Source of the DNA: Calonectria ilicicola
Taxonomy: Eukaryota; Ascomycota; Sordariomycetes; Hypocreales; Nectriaceae
DNA: 64,000 nt
Direction: 5' to 3'
Assembly: GCA_020809705.1 (NCBI GenBank)
Contig: CP085833.1
Coordinates: 1-64,000 of the forward strand
Shown: in pieces, positions 47,737 to 59,162 of the stretch
How positions within the stretch are numbered: position 1 is the stretch's first letter
Layout of the letters: every line of letters starts with the position of its first letter
Translations under genes and position numbers: made by a program
Notes under the pieces: generated by a model
Seen by the model: only the letters and a program-made list of their open reading frames with translations
What the model was told of the DNA's origin: nothing
Databases searched by the model: none

Positions 47737-48451
47737 GATCTTTATGCGCTGTTCTTGGCATACTAATAGCTGATAATAGCAGAAATTTGGATTTCACGCA
47801 TCTAATAATCACTGCAGTTAACCCCACAGTCTTGACCCCGCATTCGAAGGAGCGTTTGAACTGGCCCTTTAGCGTTCAAATTGAAAATTGCTCTGTGCCT
47901 TCATCTCCTTGTTTCTGCAAGTTACCGAAATCATTAGTCAGAAGACCGTTCTCAGGCAATTAAGCATCCGCGGTATTCAATAACAGGAAATGGAGCGATA
48001 CTTGGACTAATAGACGCTAAACGAGAGCCATGGACCATTGTGTCTGGAGCTAGATAACAGTCATCCACAATGCTGTCGGTTATTATGAGCTTAGAGAAGA
48101 CACCCTTACTATTGAGTATGTTTTCAAAATGTGTAATTCCCACCCTGACGGCATGGAAACTAGACTACGCCATCATTTGTCCGATTTTAAATGATTGGGG
48201 TTGCAGGCGGCCGAAGGTATGAATAATACGATCTACTGGGCTTGGCTGAACATCGCGCGTCTTTTGATATTTCTGCAACACCAAATGAGCCTTTTGTTCG
48301 TTTCTAATATCTTCCACTAATCTATGTAGTTCTTTGCTTCTCAAAAGATCTCGTGGTTGTTGAAAATTGCGCATAGCAAGTAATCTACTTTGAAAACCAC
48401 CATTGCTGGATCCAAGAAAAATCAATGGCCGAAGTGAAAGCCGTGATTTAG

Positions 48452-48457
48452 CCTCGG
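48452..48457. promoter_or_regulatory. CCTCGG site, kinase promoter
   Basis: One copy about 173 bp upstream of the kinase ATG. Confidence 0.5.
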
Positions 48458-48629
48458 TTATGATCCGGCTATCCTTAGAGCAACCTATCAAAATATCAAT
48501 CCCACGGTAGACTCTGCTGCAATTGAAAAGCTCGAAATATTATGAGTATAATGACAGAAACGACCTGGTGATTCTTGTTTTTTATGTTCTTTGCCATACT
48601 TCAAAAGCTTATTCGGAATTTCATCGAAC

Positions 48630-50060
48630 ATGGGCGAGAACATAACCCCTCCAGCTCGTGGTCGTCATGACCTAGATGACAACACCCTGGGACATTATCT
48701 GTTTACGACAGGGGATATCCCAAACCTCAAAGTGCCGATTACAACATCCAAGATTGGATATGGCCAAAGTAACCCTACATATTTTGTCGATGATGCAGTG
48801 TAAGTGTCAACTATGTGTGATTACTGTGGTTTCACCCTGACAAGTGGCTGTCTCTGACTTGGTGGTCACAGGGGAACACGATTTGTCTTGAGAAAAAAGC
48901 CACCAGGGGAAACTATTAGTCCTGTAGCCCATCAAGTTGACCGTGAATTTGAGGTTTTGAAAGCTCTGAGTTCTATTGATGGCTTTCCTGTACCTAAAGT
49001 GTTCACCTTATGCATGGATGCTTCCATAATAGGAACCCCGTTCTATGTAAGTTCTAGAACCCCAGCATATCTACTCGGGAACTAAACAGGAAAATGTAGG
49101 TGATGGAATACATATCAGGGAGAATCATCACGGACACAGATATGAAAGAACTTTCCCCGACGGAAAGACGAAAAGTGTAAGTCATTTTACGAATTACAAA
49201 TATCAATGCCTCTGCAGGATAACGTTATATTATAGTTGGTTCTCCGCTATTGAAACACTTGCATGGCTTCATTCGATTGATCCAGATAAAATCGGCCTCG
49301 CAGGATATGGCAAGAAGACCGGATTCTACAGTCGACACTGCAACACTTGGAGTCGAATTGAGGCACAGCAGGCCGCAACCAAAGACATATATACTGGCCA
49401 ACCCCTAGGTCGAGCTCACGAGAAATACGATGACGTGCTTGCATATGTGAGAGATAATTTGCCCATCGATCGATATGCTATCGTACATGGCGATTTTAAA
49501 TTTGACAATTTGGTATATTTAGCCTTTCCACCTTTACAAGAACAAACAGGCAAGTGATTAAAAAGGTGCATGATTTGCTCATAAGTTGGAGTTATTAGAT
49601 CCTTCACCCCACTGAACCGAGGATCATTGCTATTCTTGATTGGGAACTTTCAACCATCGGCCATCCTCTCATGGATCTTGTCTTTCACCTTAGTCCGTAC
49701 CTCTCCGACTATACTAGAAGCGGAAAATCAGCTCTTTCAACCGAGCTATCCCCCTACAAGCCAGAAATTCGCAAAGAAGCAGGAATGCCAGAGCCAAATG
49801 AGCTTCTCGACCACTACGCGAAGATTATGGGATTTGATATGCGCCAAGACGGTGGAGGCAAGGATTGGGAAACCGCGATCATCTTCTACTACATCCGTGG
49901 AGCAACCATTAGCCATGGGATTCAAGCGCGGGCTATCAGCGGACAAGCGAGCAGTAGTTTCAGCCATCTCTACTTTGCCAAGACCAAGCAGGCAATGGAC
50001 GCAGCTGTTAGACGTGTAGAGCATTGCAGTGATAAAGAAATAGCAGGTAGCAAACTCTAG
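48630..50060 (+). CDS. ACAD10/11-type phosphotransferase (hydroxyacyl-CoA kinase-like), SKL terminus
   Basis: Five exons (48,630-48,799; 48,872-49,046; 49,100-49,176; 49,236-49,512; 49,599-50,060) give 386 residues. The protein matches the APH-fold domain that animals fuse to ACAD10/ACAD11: KIGYGQSNPTYFV, RFVLRKKPPGETISP, FYVMEYISGRI, the Brenner-type HGDFKFDN (H225, D227, N232) and LDWELSTIGHPLMDL (D247). Every intron restores this motif order in frame. In animals and in the bacterial Lva pathway this kinase phosphorylates a 4-hydroxyacyl-CoA, and the dehydrogenase domain then removes the phosphate. The last three residues are SKL, a canonical peroxisomal PTS1. The matching dehydrogenase is encoded separately at 60.9-62.3 kb. 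The substrate is inferred. Confidence 0.9.
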
Positions 50061-50667
50061 GTTTTGGCCTGCTTCGGAACAAACTACCTATATCCAGGGT
50101 GTCCCTTGTAGCAGTGGCAAAACAGTCAAGAGAAAAGGTGAAATCAACTTGTTGTAGACAGGCAGTAATCTTAAATTCCATATCTGTATTTCAACAACTG
50201 ACGCTGTTGAATCATTTTCCCGCTTACTAGTCATGAATTAATCAAGTATGTGAAATTCGTCGGAAAATAATTTCCTTCGCATACACCATTACAACACGTT
50301 TGATAAGTCCAAGGCCAGATCTCGCTGCAATGACTGCACATACGGAAAATCTGTACAAGACATAGCTCTACCAAAGCATATGTCCTTCAATGGGTATCTA
50401 GTGTAGTGAAACAACCGCTAAATCAATTCACTTTTTCCCGCTTCAGGCGGCGTCTATAGTCCTGATTTGCATAAACCCCTGGAGCACAGTGGGCTAATAT
50501 CGGCCTTTTGTTGGGAGAGAAAACACCTCGGTAACTTCCTTTTACTACTTAATGCCGGGCACTCCAGCTTGGCAAATATGTCACACTCTATCCACAGGGT
50601 AATGCGAATTTGGTATGATAGTTAATTGCAGAATTACAAGCAGCTGATAAAAAACCACAGGTTAAGC
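50061..50667. other. Intergenic region upstream of the hydrolase gene
   Basis: No gene seen. It contains the kinase 3' end and the hydrolase promoter with one CCTCGG. Confidence 0.5.
50526..50531. promoter_or_regulatory. CCTCGG site, hydrolase promoter
   Basis: One copy about 137 bp upstream of the hydrolase ATG at 50,668. Confidence 0.5.
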
Positions 50668-51633
50668 ATGACTCTGCAATACGACTCTGAGTTTTGGGCT
50701 GTCTATCAGCCGCTGATTCCTGTGTTGTCCAAAAGGGTACCCCTTACCCTAGATAATATAAAAGATAGTCGGGAGCGACGTGAAGCAGGAATGGCGGCCT
50801 TTTTTGGCAAGCTGGAGGATTGTTCGGACGTGGAGCAGACTGTGCACAATATTGAAACCCCTGACGGTCACACTATCACGGCTCTTGCTCTGACAAAGGA
50901 GATAAGAACATTAGACCCTGGACCTGCTCTGCTTCATTTTCATGGAGGGGGTATGATACTAGGAAAAGCTGAGTTGCAAGCGAAGGCCTTGGCACAAATG
51001 GTAAGCGAAACCTCAGTCCCCATTTTTAGTGTCAATTATCGTCTCGCACCTGAACACAAGGGCACTGTTCCTGTTCATGACGGCTATACGGCCCTTCTTT
51101 GGTTGCGGAACAATGCCCAAGAGCTTGGAGTGGACCCTAAAAGAATCGCTGTCTTTGGGGAGAGCGCCGGCGGGGGTATCGCAGCCGGCGTCGCATTGAT
51201 GGCTCGAGACAAGGGCATACAACCTCCTTTGGCCAAGCAAATTCTTATCTATCCGATGATAGATGACAGAAATGTGGTACAAGATACGGCGATAGAGCCG
51301 TTGGCATTCTGGAAAACCTCTGATAATATAACGGCTTGGAAAGCGCTTCTCGGGGATGAAGCTGGCAATCCAGAAGCGCCCATATCATATTATGCAGTCC
51401 CTGCTAGAGCAACGAGCTTAGCCGGCTTACCACGAGCATACATCGATACTGGGTGCTTGGACATATTTCGCGACGACAGCATCAAATTTGCGACCAAGAT
51501 GCTGGCCGAGAGCATCCCTGTTGAGCTCCATCTATACCCAGGCTTGCCTCATGCCTTCGAGATGATTGCGCCAAATATCATCCCGACAAAAAGGGCGCAT
51601 GAGAATAGATGCAGGGCTGTGTTGGATATTTGA
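50668..51633 (+). CDS. Alpha/beta hydrolase of the hormone-sensitive-lipase family
   Basis: A single exon of 321 residues from the first ATG; the frame is open 14 codons further up but without an ATG. It shows the HSL-family oxyanion motif HGGG (92-95), the nucleophile elbow GESAGG (Ser166), Asp265 (CLDIF) and His295 (LPHAFE), a complete catalytic triad. These enzymes cleave carboxylic esters and lactones. It has no signal peptide, membrane segment or PTS1 (ends VLDI), so it is probably cytosolic. Next to a Baeyer-Villiger monooxygenase, a job in opening the ester or lactone product is the natural inference. Confidence 0.92.
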   Translation: MTLQYDSEFWAVYQPLIPVLSKRVPLTLDNIKDSRERREAGMAAFFGKLEDCSDVEQTVHNIETPDGHTITALALTKEIRTLDPGPALLHFHGGGMILGKAELQAKALAQMVSETSVPIFSVNYRLAPEHKGTVPVHDGYTALLWLRNNAQELGVDPKRIAVFGESAGGGIAAGVALMARDKGIQPPLAKQILIYPMIDDRNVVQDTAIEPLAFWKTSDNITAWKALLGDEAGNPEAPISYYAVPARATSLAGLPRAYIDTGCLDIFRDDSIKFATKMLAESIPVELHLYPGLPHAFEMIAPNIIPTKRAHENRCRAVLDI

Positions 51634-52231
51634 GGCTTATCGCTATCACTTTACGGATTTGGTCCTGTTGAAAGAAACAAACCATCTATGCTTGGCTTGC
51701 CATGGAGCATGCCGTGGTGACTGGATGGTGTTGTGGTAACATAGTGGACGCAAGTAGGCAACGGCTGTTTGGATATATCCATAGGGTCTGATGATCTAAA
51801 AGATTAGCCTTATAACATACTTCCCGCCTCCCCCCTTGCGTCGTTCCAATTTTACTTGTACGTCGTATCACCCTGTGGTGTTGTCCTCTTTACGGCTCCA
51901 GAGTCTATAAGAGTTTTTATTTTTAATCCTACATTTGAATAGCTTTGCGTGATGCTTTGAAAATTTCTTAAATTGTCGACTCTCTACGATGGACAGGCGT
52001 AAGGTGTGTTTTTTGTTGGATCTAAGAATTTTGTACATCGTGTCATCCTTATAGTTCCTAAATCATTGGTTAATATAGATTTAAGCACATGATGCAGGCA
52101 ATATATCTGTAATTTCATCTAAATTCTCACTCAAAAGAAAGAAAGGCTCAACGTAGAAACCATGCAAAGTGCTCAACCTGGCTGTCTCCAGAGTCCTATC
52201 TGCTTAACCCTTCGACAACTCATACCAACGT
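51634..52231. other. Convergent intergenic region
   Basis: About 600 bp between the 3' ends of the hydrolase gene (plus) and the second kinase gene (minus). No gene seen. Confidence 0.5.
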
Positions 52232-53493
52232 CTAAAATCCGAACGCATCAAGGACTTTGTGGTCATCCATGAGTGTAGTAATGCGACATATGAAATCCAA
52301 AGATGTTGCTTTAGTCTGCATATCTGGCATGACTTCAGATGGTGTAAGAGTGAGAGTCCAATACGCCAAAGCACCGAGCGACTGCCTGCGAAGCTCAATC
52401 CATGCTTCCTCCACAAGGACCTTAGGACCTCCATACTTTTCAAATTCTGACACGTAAAGCTCCACCATTTCATGTTCCCACAGGCGACGCTTATCTACAG
52501 GTACAGCAGTACCCAAAACATACGCAAGATCACGAGACCAGTGACCCCTTGCTGAGGTTTGCCAATCTGTGAGGCCCATATGGCCTTTGGGTGTAATGTA
52601 CCAATTGCCTTTAGCAATAAAACTAGGTAAGTCTTGATGAACTATATGGATGGGCTTCTAAACATAAGCAAGGTAGACCTCTAGGGTTACGTACCTAAAT
52701 GAACATCTCCATGCACCACAGTTTGTGGGAGTGAAGCATTGCGCTCGACTGATTTGAGCGTACAAGGCCAGATCTCGCTTTCCCTCTCAAATAGTCGCGG
52801 TGGTATAACAGCTTTAGCAGCCTTGAATCCATTAGTACATGCCGTCTCAATGCCCACCCGTATCAAATTTCGGATTCGGTCTTTGTAAACAAGCAAGCGG
52901 TCAAAGTTAGGATCCTTGGACTTATAGAATTGGCCGTGAAGCTTTGCCAGTATTCGAATTTGCTCCGCAAATTGGGTCTTTGTCAGAATTGTCTTATGGT
53001 TACAAAACGTTGTCGCTCCCCCCATATCTCTCAGGACAACAATAGCCGCCCATGAATTTGGGTTATATCCAGCAAAATAAGCCCGAGGTGCCTCGATGTC
53101 TAATTGAGGGCGGATGTGATTGTAGAAACAGACCTCGCTATACGTACCACCAGCGGCTAAGACGATACGGTTTTGGAGGGAATGTGCTGCCTTGCAAAAT
53201 ACCGAAGCTGGGAGTTTGTCCGCCTCACTTCCTTCCCATTCGATTTCAATCCGGCGGCGATTGGCAGACCCATCGTCTTTTGGACCTAGCATAAAACTTT
53301 TTACAACTGTTCCTGCGGCATCCGGTGCCAAGGTCACAGTCAACCACTCTTTCGTAATGGCCTCGTAGGAGACGGGAATATCTCCGTAATTGCGAGGAAC
53401 TGGAGGATTGAGCTTCTCCTCTGCGCAACATTGTCGAACATACTCAACGATGTCGCTTCGGAGGGGGCCTAATGAAGGCATTGGATCTTGCAT
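52232..53493 (-). CDS. Second APH-fold phosphotransferase
   Basis: Two exons (53,493-52,695 and 52,608-52,232) with an 86-bp intron give 391 residues. The catalytic loop VVHGDVHLGN (H261, D263, N268) is completed across the intron and is followed by the metal-binding LTDWQ (D281), then GHWSRDLAYVLG. The N-terminal lobe carries GGTYSEVCFYNHI and LRDMGGATTFCN. It is not the ACAD10/11 subgroup; it looks closer to the small-molecule/ecdysteroid-kinase-like APH proteins common in fungi and actinobacteria. The C-terminus (DAFGF) is not a PTS1. It may phosphorylate an alcohol on the same substrate or an intermediate, but the substrate is unknown. Its promoter contains the triple CCTCGG repeat. Confidence 0.85.
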
Positions 53494-54158
53494 GTTTTGT
53501 ACTTAGTGGTCAAGCGATGCGTGAATATGACAAGCCGTTCGATACGTCGCTCTTGATCGCTATAGCCTTGGAAGTCATATTTTAATACTGTCATCCCATC
53601 GTAGCGATGTCGATGCTTGTTCTGTTCCTTGGCGACGCTGGTTTGTAATCCCTGTCCGGACGTGCGCACTGAGCTCCTCGGGTTCGGTGTCCTCGGGTTC
53701 GGCGTCCTCGGGTTCGGCATTCTCGAATTCAAAGTACACTCGCGCTCGGCTATATAGCTAGTCATACATAGTGCGTGTGTTTCTAATTTCTTTTAATTTC
53801 AACCTGCATGGTAGTGATACATTTTGAGACCACCGCCGCGAGACCATCAAAGTAGCCGAATTGTGGAAGCCCTCGGCAATATGAAAACCAAAAATGCCGA
53901 TCCACAGAATACGCCACAGAAAGTAAGCTTCACTCGAAGAGTTAAATATCTCAAAATATCTCAAAATATTGCTCCAGTTCGCTCATATAATTTAGTCGGT
54001 ATATATCGTATTTCAGATGTAACGAAAATTACATATGTAGCTAGTTCTCTAGAAGCATATTTCAATGTGCTCTTATCACCCGCCTCATGACCAGCGTCCT
54101 TCTTGCAAGGAGCCAATGTCAACCAATATGCACCGTAAAATTATCAACCTTCTTTTTT
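53494..54158. other. Promoter region of the second kinase gene
   Basis: No gene seen apart from the repeat-encoded frame overlapping the triple CCTCGG. A further CCTCGG lies at 53,871-53,876. Confidence 0.5.
53676..53711. promoter_or_regulatory. 15-bp tandem repeat carrying three CCTCGG sites
   Basis: CCTCGG occurs at 53,676, 53,691 and 53,706, exactly 15 bp apart, inside repeats of CCTCGGGTTCGGYGT. The sites lie 183-218 bp upstream of the second kinase ATG. Confidence 0.6.
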
Positions 54159-54935
54159 TCAAAGAACCTTGGTTGACTTCATGGAACCAGCTTCTTTGCC
54201 AGGCGGGTAAGAAACGACTATACTGAGCACCCAGAAACTATACCCAACAAGGATGGAACCAATCCAGTAAAAGAAACTTTTGTCAAAAACCTCTGGCAGA
54301 GCCCGCACCCACATACCGAACGGTGCAAATGTGAAGATAGCACAAAGGACGTTGACAATGCAGAACCCGACGGCAAGCCCGTCTCTTGACCCCCGACGAA
54401 GAAACTCATGCGTAGGCCCGACGATCATGAGAACATTGGTAAGGCAGCCCCAGTGCATGATACAACCTGGCCCGCCCATGAGTTCAGCCACCAAGCTGAC
54501 AACACAGTACATTGCAGCCTGCATAAAAAAGGTGTAGGAAATCACCGCGGTCAGCGATTTGCTGTGAGTTCCCATGGTGGATGTGAACACGTGTTGGCGA
54601 TGGTAGCGAATGGCATGGTGGATACAATAAATCTCCAGGCAGCTCCATATACTATATGCTATCGAGGTACCCCAAAGATAGGGATGGTTGTTGTAGCGAC
54701 CTGCCGCGCTGCCTATTGTGTAACTAAATGATGAATCGTGGGCGAGATAGAAAATGTGCATCCAAAGGGGCATAGGTCCCCTTCCATCGCTTCTCATTAG
54801 CTTGATAGCGTACACATATTGGAGGTAGCCAATGAGAAAGCTGGCTCCAGCAGCAGCAAGTAGAGACCTGTTTTCTAACGCGAACCTCTCTGTGAGCGTC
54901 TTGTAATAAAACTCGGAAACAGTGTTGTCCAGCAT
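54159..54935 (-). CDS. Multi-pass membrane protein, weakly Pyr4/PaxB-like
   Basis: A single exon of 258 residues with about seven hydrophobic segments (about 26-46, 54-75, 86-106, 125-148, 155-172, 187-207, 222-243). The loop before helix 2 (SDGRGPMPLWMHIFYLAHDS) recalls the position and spacing of the conserved acidic residue in Pyr4-family membrane terpene cyclases (usually N-x-x-W-E), but here the tryptophan-glutamate pair is replaced by H-D. I therefore do not call a cyclase. Alternatives are a sterol-isomerase-like protein or an uncharacterised fungal membrane family. It has no PTS1 and probably sits in the ER. One CCGAGG lies 166 bp upstream, as for its neighbours. Confidence 0.6.
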   Translation of the reverse strand: MLDNTVSEFYYKTLTERFALENRSLLAAAGASFLIGYLQYVYAIKLMRSDGRGPMPLWMHIFYLAHDSSFSYTIGSAAGRYNNHPYLWGTSIAYSIWSCLEIYCIHHAIRYHRQHVFTSTMGTHSKSLTAVISYTFFMQAAMYCVVSLVAELMGGPGCIMHWGCLTNVLMIVGPTHEFLRRGSRDGLAVGFCIVNVLCAIFTFAPFGMWVRALPEVFDKSFFYWIGSILVGYSFWVLSIVVSYPPGKEAGSMKSTKVL

Positions 54936-56590
54936 AGTTGTAGGCAGTGAGATGATTCGTTTTCGGAGGGTGAGTTAGAAATGGTTCGCCTTTTCTTGAT
55001 GAGGGAAAAGCCAGCCATATAAACCTTGATGCGCTCTTAATTTTCGGCTACCATTCATGAAACGGACCCTCAATATAAAGTTTCTTCTTAAAGATAATGG
55101 CCGAGGCATCTATGAATCCAAGATCGGCTAGGTGGATGCGAATTGCGGGTTTTTGTGGGGTTATCTATCAACCACCTGTAGAAGACTTAAACGAATTTCC
55201 TTCGACAAAAGCTTGTACTCAGTTACTCATCAGATATTTATTAAACTTAATCCCCACTTCGTTTTAACTTAGGACCATCCTCACACATTCACTAGGTGAA
55301 CATACTCAATACACCTGAATGGGATACTTTTCAGCCCTGGAATGTCCAGTTCCAACCAGCCTGAATAAATGTCAAACGCACACATATCAAACTCATTATA
55401 ACAAAAGGGGCAATACCTCTTAGTTAAATACTCAGCTACCCAGCTACATCCCGATCAAATCTCAATCCCTTCAAGCTCATATATAACATCGATCGCAAAG
55501 GGGGCAACCTGTCGCCTCTTGTTGATGATGCCGCTGATGTCGATCGGGACGGAACGCCATAAGAGGGAGCCTTAATCGGTGGCAATGCGCTCGGAGACGC
55601 ACCAGGATGCACCCCATAACCTGGTCTAGGGCGTCCCTGAATCACCCCCACTTTCCTTGCGCGAAACGAAGAGTATAGGAACAATTGCAACCAGCTTGAG
55701 ATGGAAAACGAGCCCTCATTAGCAACTTATGTGTCGTGCAGTTTGCGCCTCTTGGAGGATCTTCTAGTCAGAACCAATGTCTGCATCGACCCCTTCTAGC
55801 CCGATTTTCTCCATCGATTCGGCTTCTACTCCAGAGGTGTTCTCCTATTCTCCAGGTCGCGGTTCAGTATCGTGCACATCATTTATATCGACCACAGTTT
55901 CCGACGCAAGAAGGTAGTGGGTCACGAGATCAACGGCCTGGCAGTTCTGTTACATTAAACATGATACAAATTCTAGAATTGCAACTGCCAGCACCAAGAA
56001 AACCGCTTATTTGAGGATGTGAGAGGGAAAACTAGCGGCTTTTCCTAACTTCCCCATGCTCATCCTGCACTCCAGTAAGTCGGACAGGGGGCTAGGCTAG
56101 ACAAAGTAACATATTGAACGGGGACAACTACATCCGGATCGTTACGCCGCCGAGGACCAAGAAACTAGACTAGAATGACTAGGGAGGCTTGGTTATTGCA
56201 TGGATGATGCCGTAACTATGAGTATTAGGGTTTGAGCGAACAAGCGAGGATGTTATTCATCAGGGCTTATGGCGCTAGCGCAAGCTATCATGCCCAAAAT
56301 TGTGGGATGTGTTGAGTAGGGGATTCAAGACGACACGACAGAAGTTGGAAAGTGCACCTGGCGGCTCCAGTTCTGAGCTGTGCGTCAGCGCCATCCTAGA
56401 GCATGAGGAAATTAAGTAGACAATGTCCTATCCCTTGAGAGGAGCCATTGGCGTGAATGAACTGGGAACTTGGAAGAGATTACCAGGCGCTAGAGATCCT
56501 TCTGTGCTAGCCAGTGATACGAAGCTAGAGCGAGCAATGATGATTACCAAAAAGAGACAAAAAGAAATCGAAATTACCGAGCCACGAACT
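54936..56590. other. Intergenic region
   Basis: Contains the membrane-protein promoter and the 3' end of the regulator gene. An 84-codon minus frame (55,436-55,690) and a 92-codon plus frame (55,736-56,014) have no recognised motif. A second CCGAGG lies at 56,150-56,155. Confidence 0.45.
55101..55106. promoter_or_regulatory. CCGAGG site, membrane-protein promoter
   Basis: One copy about 166 bp upstream of the ATG at 54,935. Confidence 0.5.
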
Positions 56591-59162
56591 TTAACTAAAT
56601 GTCGATAAATCACCGGACATCAATCCCTCTGCTTCGCCTTCAAAATTCAGAAGGGCAGGTAGTAGAGTGTCAACATCACACCAAGAGCCTACAAACGGGG
56701 AGCCAGATATGAGATCGCCCGAGTCCGCATGATCCGCGGCAGCCCAAACCTCCGTTGCAGCACTGGACAAGTGTACCGGTGGTCTTGGTACCATGTCTGG
56801 GGCCTGATCTTGGCTTTCTTGGTTCACTTCTAATTCACTTGCCGCGCCCTCTTGAGTCCAGTTGCCAGAAACACTAGAACTTGGGTACATGCAGCCTGCC
56901 GCAACAGAACTCGGGCCCATGTCTAGCGAGGGTTGATGTTTCGTGCCCATACAGTTTCCAGGGTCTCCGGCCTTCTGCTTCTGCGTGCCCGAGGTCAGAG
57001 TCAACCAGGGAATGTGAAGACCAGTATTTTTCAGCATTGAGTTGAGAAACTTCATAGCGTAATCGGCAGACGTGTATGTGCCTTGTAGCTGCTCAAGTAC
57101 ATGGACGCACTGGTAAAGGCGGCCAAGGCTGAGACTACGAGTTTCTTCTTCTGGTGAATGCGTGTTAAATAGATGCACGAGGGTGACAGCAAGATAGGCA
57201 GGAACGGCGATAGTTGGTAAATAGCATAGCTGGTTGTCTCGCTGGAGGCTGAATGCCAACTTGGTCATCTCCGCCGCAGTGTCAGTGACATCTTCTCGAG
57301 ATACAGCGTTTATAAGGCTCTTTTCGCCGTTTCCAGATCCGTAGGAGAAGACCTGAGGTCTGTGTAAAGCGCCGAGAGCTGCTAGATAGATCAGGCGTAG
57401 TTGGGCCTGATGGATTCGGATGCTTGTTTCGCTCTGGAGATTATCAAGCGTGTTTGAGGTTGAAGTCTGGCGCCCAGTCTTGAATATGTATCTGGAGTTG
57501 GCATTTTGATTCTGTATCCAATCTTTCAGCTCGGTCCAACGCTCAGCAAGGGTTCGATCTTGCTCCAAGGACCTTTTAGGTCGATTAACAGAGTTCTGAA
57601 TATACTCGACGCCTCCCAGGTAGTTTCCCATGACAGTATATAAGGTATCGAGAGTGCGACCAATACAGATACATAGGCTGCTCAGCTCTATGCACATTAC
57701 AGCCAAACTTTCCCGCTCTCTTGAGTCTGGGTACGTAAACCCTGACCGGTGGAACAAACTCTCTAGGGTGGGTGAAGGAGGCTTTGTGTCGAAATCTTCC
57801 AAAGTGAGGCCTTTGACATTATACTCATCATCATGAATTCGTGGCGGACTCCTAATTCCAAGACCTAGTAAACAATCACGCATCACACAGCACCACCATA
57901 GTCGTCGACGCAGCTTCTTCTCTTGGGGTGGTATCCTTAAGTGTTCAGGGCTCCGATGCAATCCCCCGACTTGAGCAATGGTCAAAGCAATACCCATCCA
58001 ATACCAAGTATCCTTATCATCGTCTGGACCATCATACCAGTTTGTCAAGAGCAAGAGCGACTGGACCAGGATGAGGCGGTCCGACTCGTAGTTAAGACTG
58101 TAAAGAATCCTCGCACGGTCGAAGAAGTCACCTCGAGCCGCTGACCGTGACACATAACCTCTCGACTGCAGCAATTTGAGATCTACAAAGGTGACGCTGG
58201 CAAACATAGCTGCTTGAAACAGCAGGAGGCTGATTTGGTTGCGGCCGTCGTTGTGAAGAACAGCTCCAACGAAGTCTTCAACGTTGAGTACCGGCAGGAA
58301 CGGATGTACGACACTGATGTAGACGCGCAAAAGTTCATCTCGAAATTCTGAGTCGGGAAGCGAGAGGCACATTTTATGTGACAAGTAATCCACATCTCTG
58401 CTATCGAGGTGTGGAGGAATGGGCCGAATAAACAGTGGCAGAGTTGGCGTAATTCCATCCATGCCAGGGGCAAAGATACTATGGCCACTTGCTGTGTGGT
58501 CCCCATAGATAAGCTGAGGTTCTGGAGGCGTAAGTCTATTCACCGGAGCTTGAGTGCTCGAATTTTGGTCTTGTGGGAGTTGAACATGAATCTCGTCTAA
58601 AGAACCTCCAACAGAGGGGAGTTGCTGCTGATCTGTGTATGCTTGGTCAGTTTGAGCCTCTCCAGTATGGTATGACGAAAATAAAAGGATACATGCCCTC
58701 AAGCGAAGAACAATTTACAGGTTGTTGTTGACGAACTGGTGACAAATTGGACGGCTGAGGCTGTGTCGCCGGTTCTGTTGAATGAAGGTGGGAACGGTCG
58801 AGATGTTCTGGCTCCGAAGGCTCCACAGCAGGGAGTGAAGTCACGGATATTGATTGAGGGGAGCGAGGAGAGCGGTTTGTCGTGACAGGTACGTTGCGGG
58901 CAACAGCAGGTTTCCTGCCGCGATTGGACTCCTTAAGGACACAATCGATATCATCGAGACGGCAATTGGTACAAGGCGCACCACCATCGACGACATCGCA
59001 TCGAACCTTGCGGCTGCGGCACGACAAACAGGCCTTGGATGAGCGTCTCTTCCATGATCGCTCGGTATTGCGCGTGTCGCAAGGCGCGTATCGTCTTCCT
59101 TGAGACGCGGCGGACGCAGAGGGCCTACTGATGAGGCGACTGCCAGCTTGGTGTGCAGCCAT
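56591..59162 (-). CDS. Zn2Cys6 transcription factor, CTF1/FarA-like
   Basis: Two exons give about 826 residues. The best-supported splice is 59,162-58,720 or 58,719 joined to 58,627-56,591 (donor GTAAAT, branch CTGAC, acceptor GATCAG), but the acceptor is uncertain by a few codons. The N-terminal zinc cluster is C-x2-C-x6-C-x8-C-x2-C-x6-C (residues 45-74, ACLSCRSRKVRCD). The fungal-specific regulatory domain (about 240-480) has the wording I know from cutinase factor CTF1 and fatty-acid regulators FarA/FarB: ISLLLFQAAMFASVTFVD, DDKDTWYWMGIALTIAQVGG, LWWCCVMRDCLLGLG, then EYNVKGLTLEDFD. Such factors induce peroxisomal beta-oxidation genes through CCTCGG. It lies in the middle of the cluster and is its likely activator. 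Confidence 0.85.

Larger units (their letters stand above)
47562..48629. other. Divergent promoter region of BVMO and kinase genes
   Basis: About 1.07 kb shared by two divergent starts, with CCTCGG elements near each gene. A minus frame of 108 codons (48,165-48,491, with PLIFLGSSNGGF) faintly recalls a lipase nucleophile region but lacks a Ser-His-Asp set; I do not call it. Confidence 0.5.

Noticed and set aside
48165..48491. Possible lipase or NLR N-terminal fragment (PLIFLGSSNGGF)
   Set aside because: The nucleophile context is wrong, no Asp or His partner is visible, and the frame lies in a divergent promoter region.
53469..53765. 98-codon minus-strand frame with PNPRTPNPRTPNPR
   Set aside because: The repeat is explained by the 15-bp promoter minisatellite, and the frame overlaps the second kinase start.
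54159..54935. Firm call as a Pyr4-family meroterpenoid cyclase
   Set aside because: Only the topology and one loop resemble the family. The conserved W-E pair is not present and no partner biosynthetic genes are in the window.
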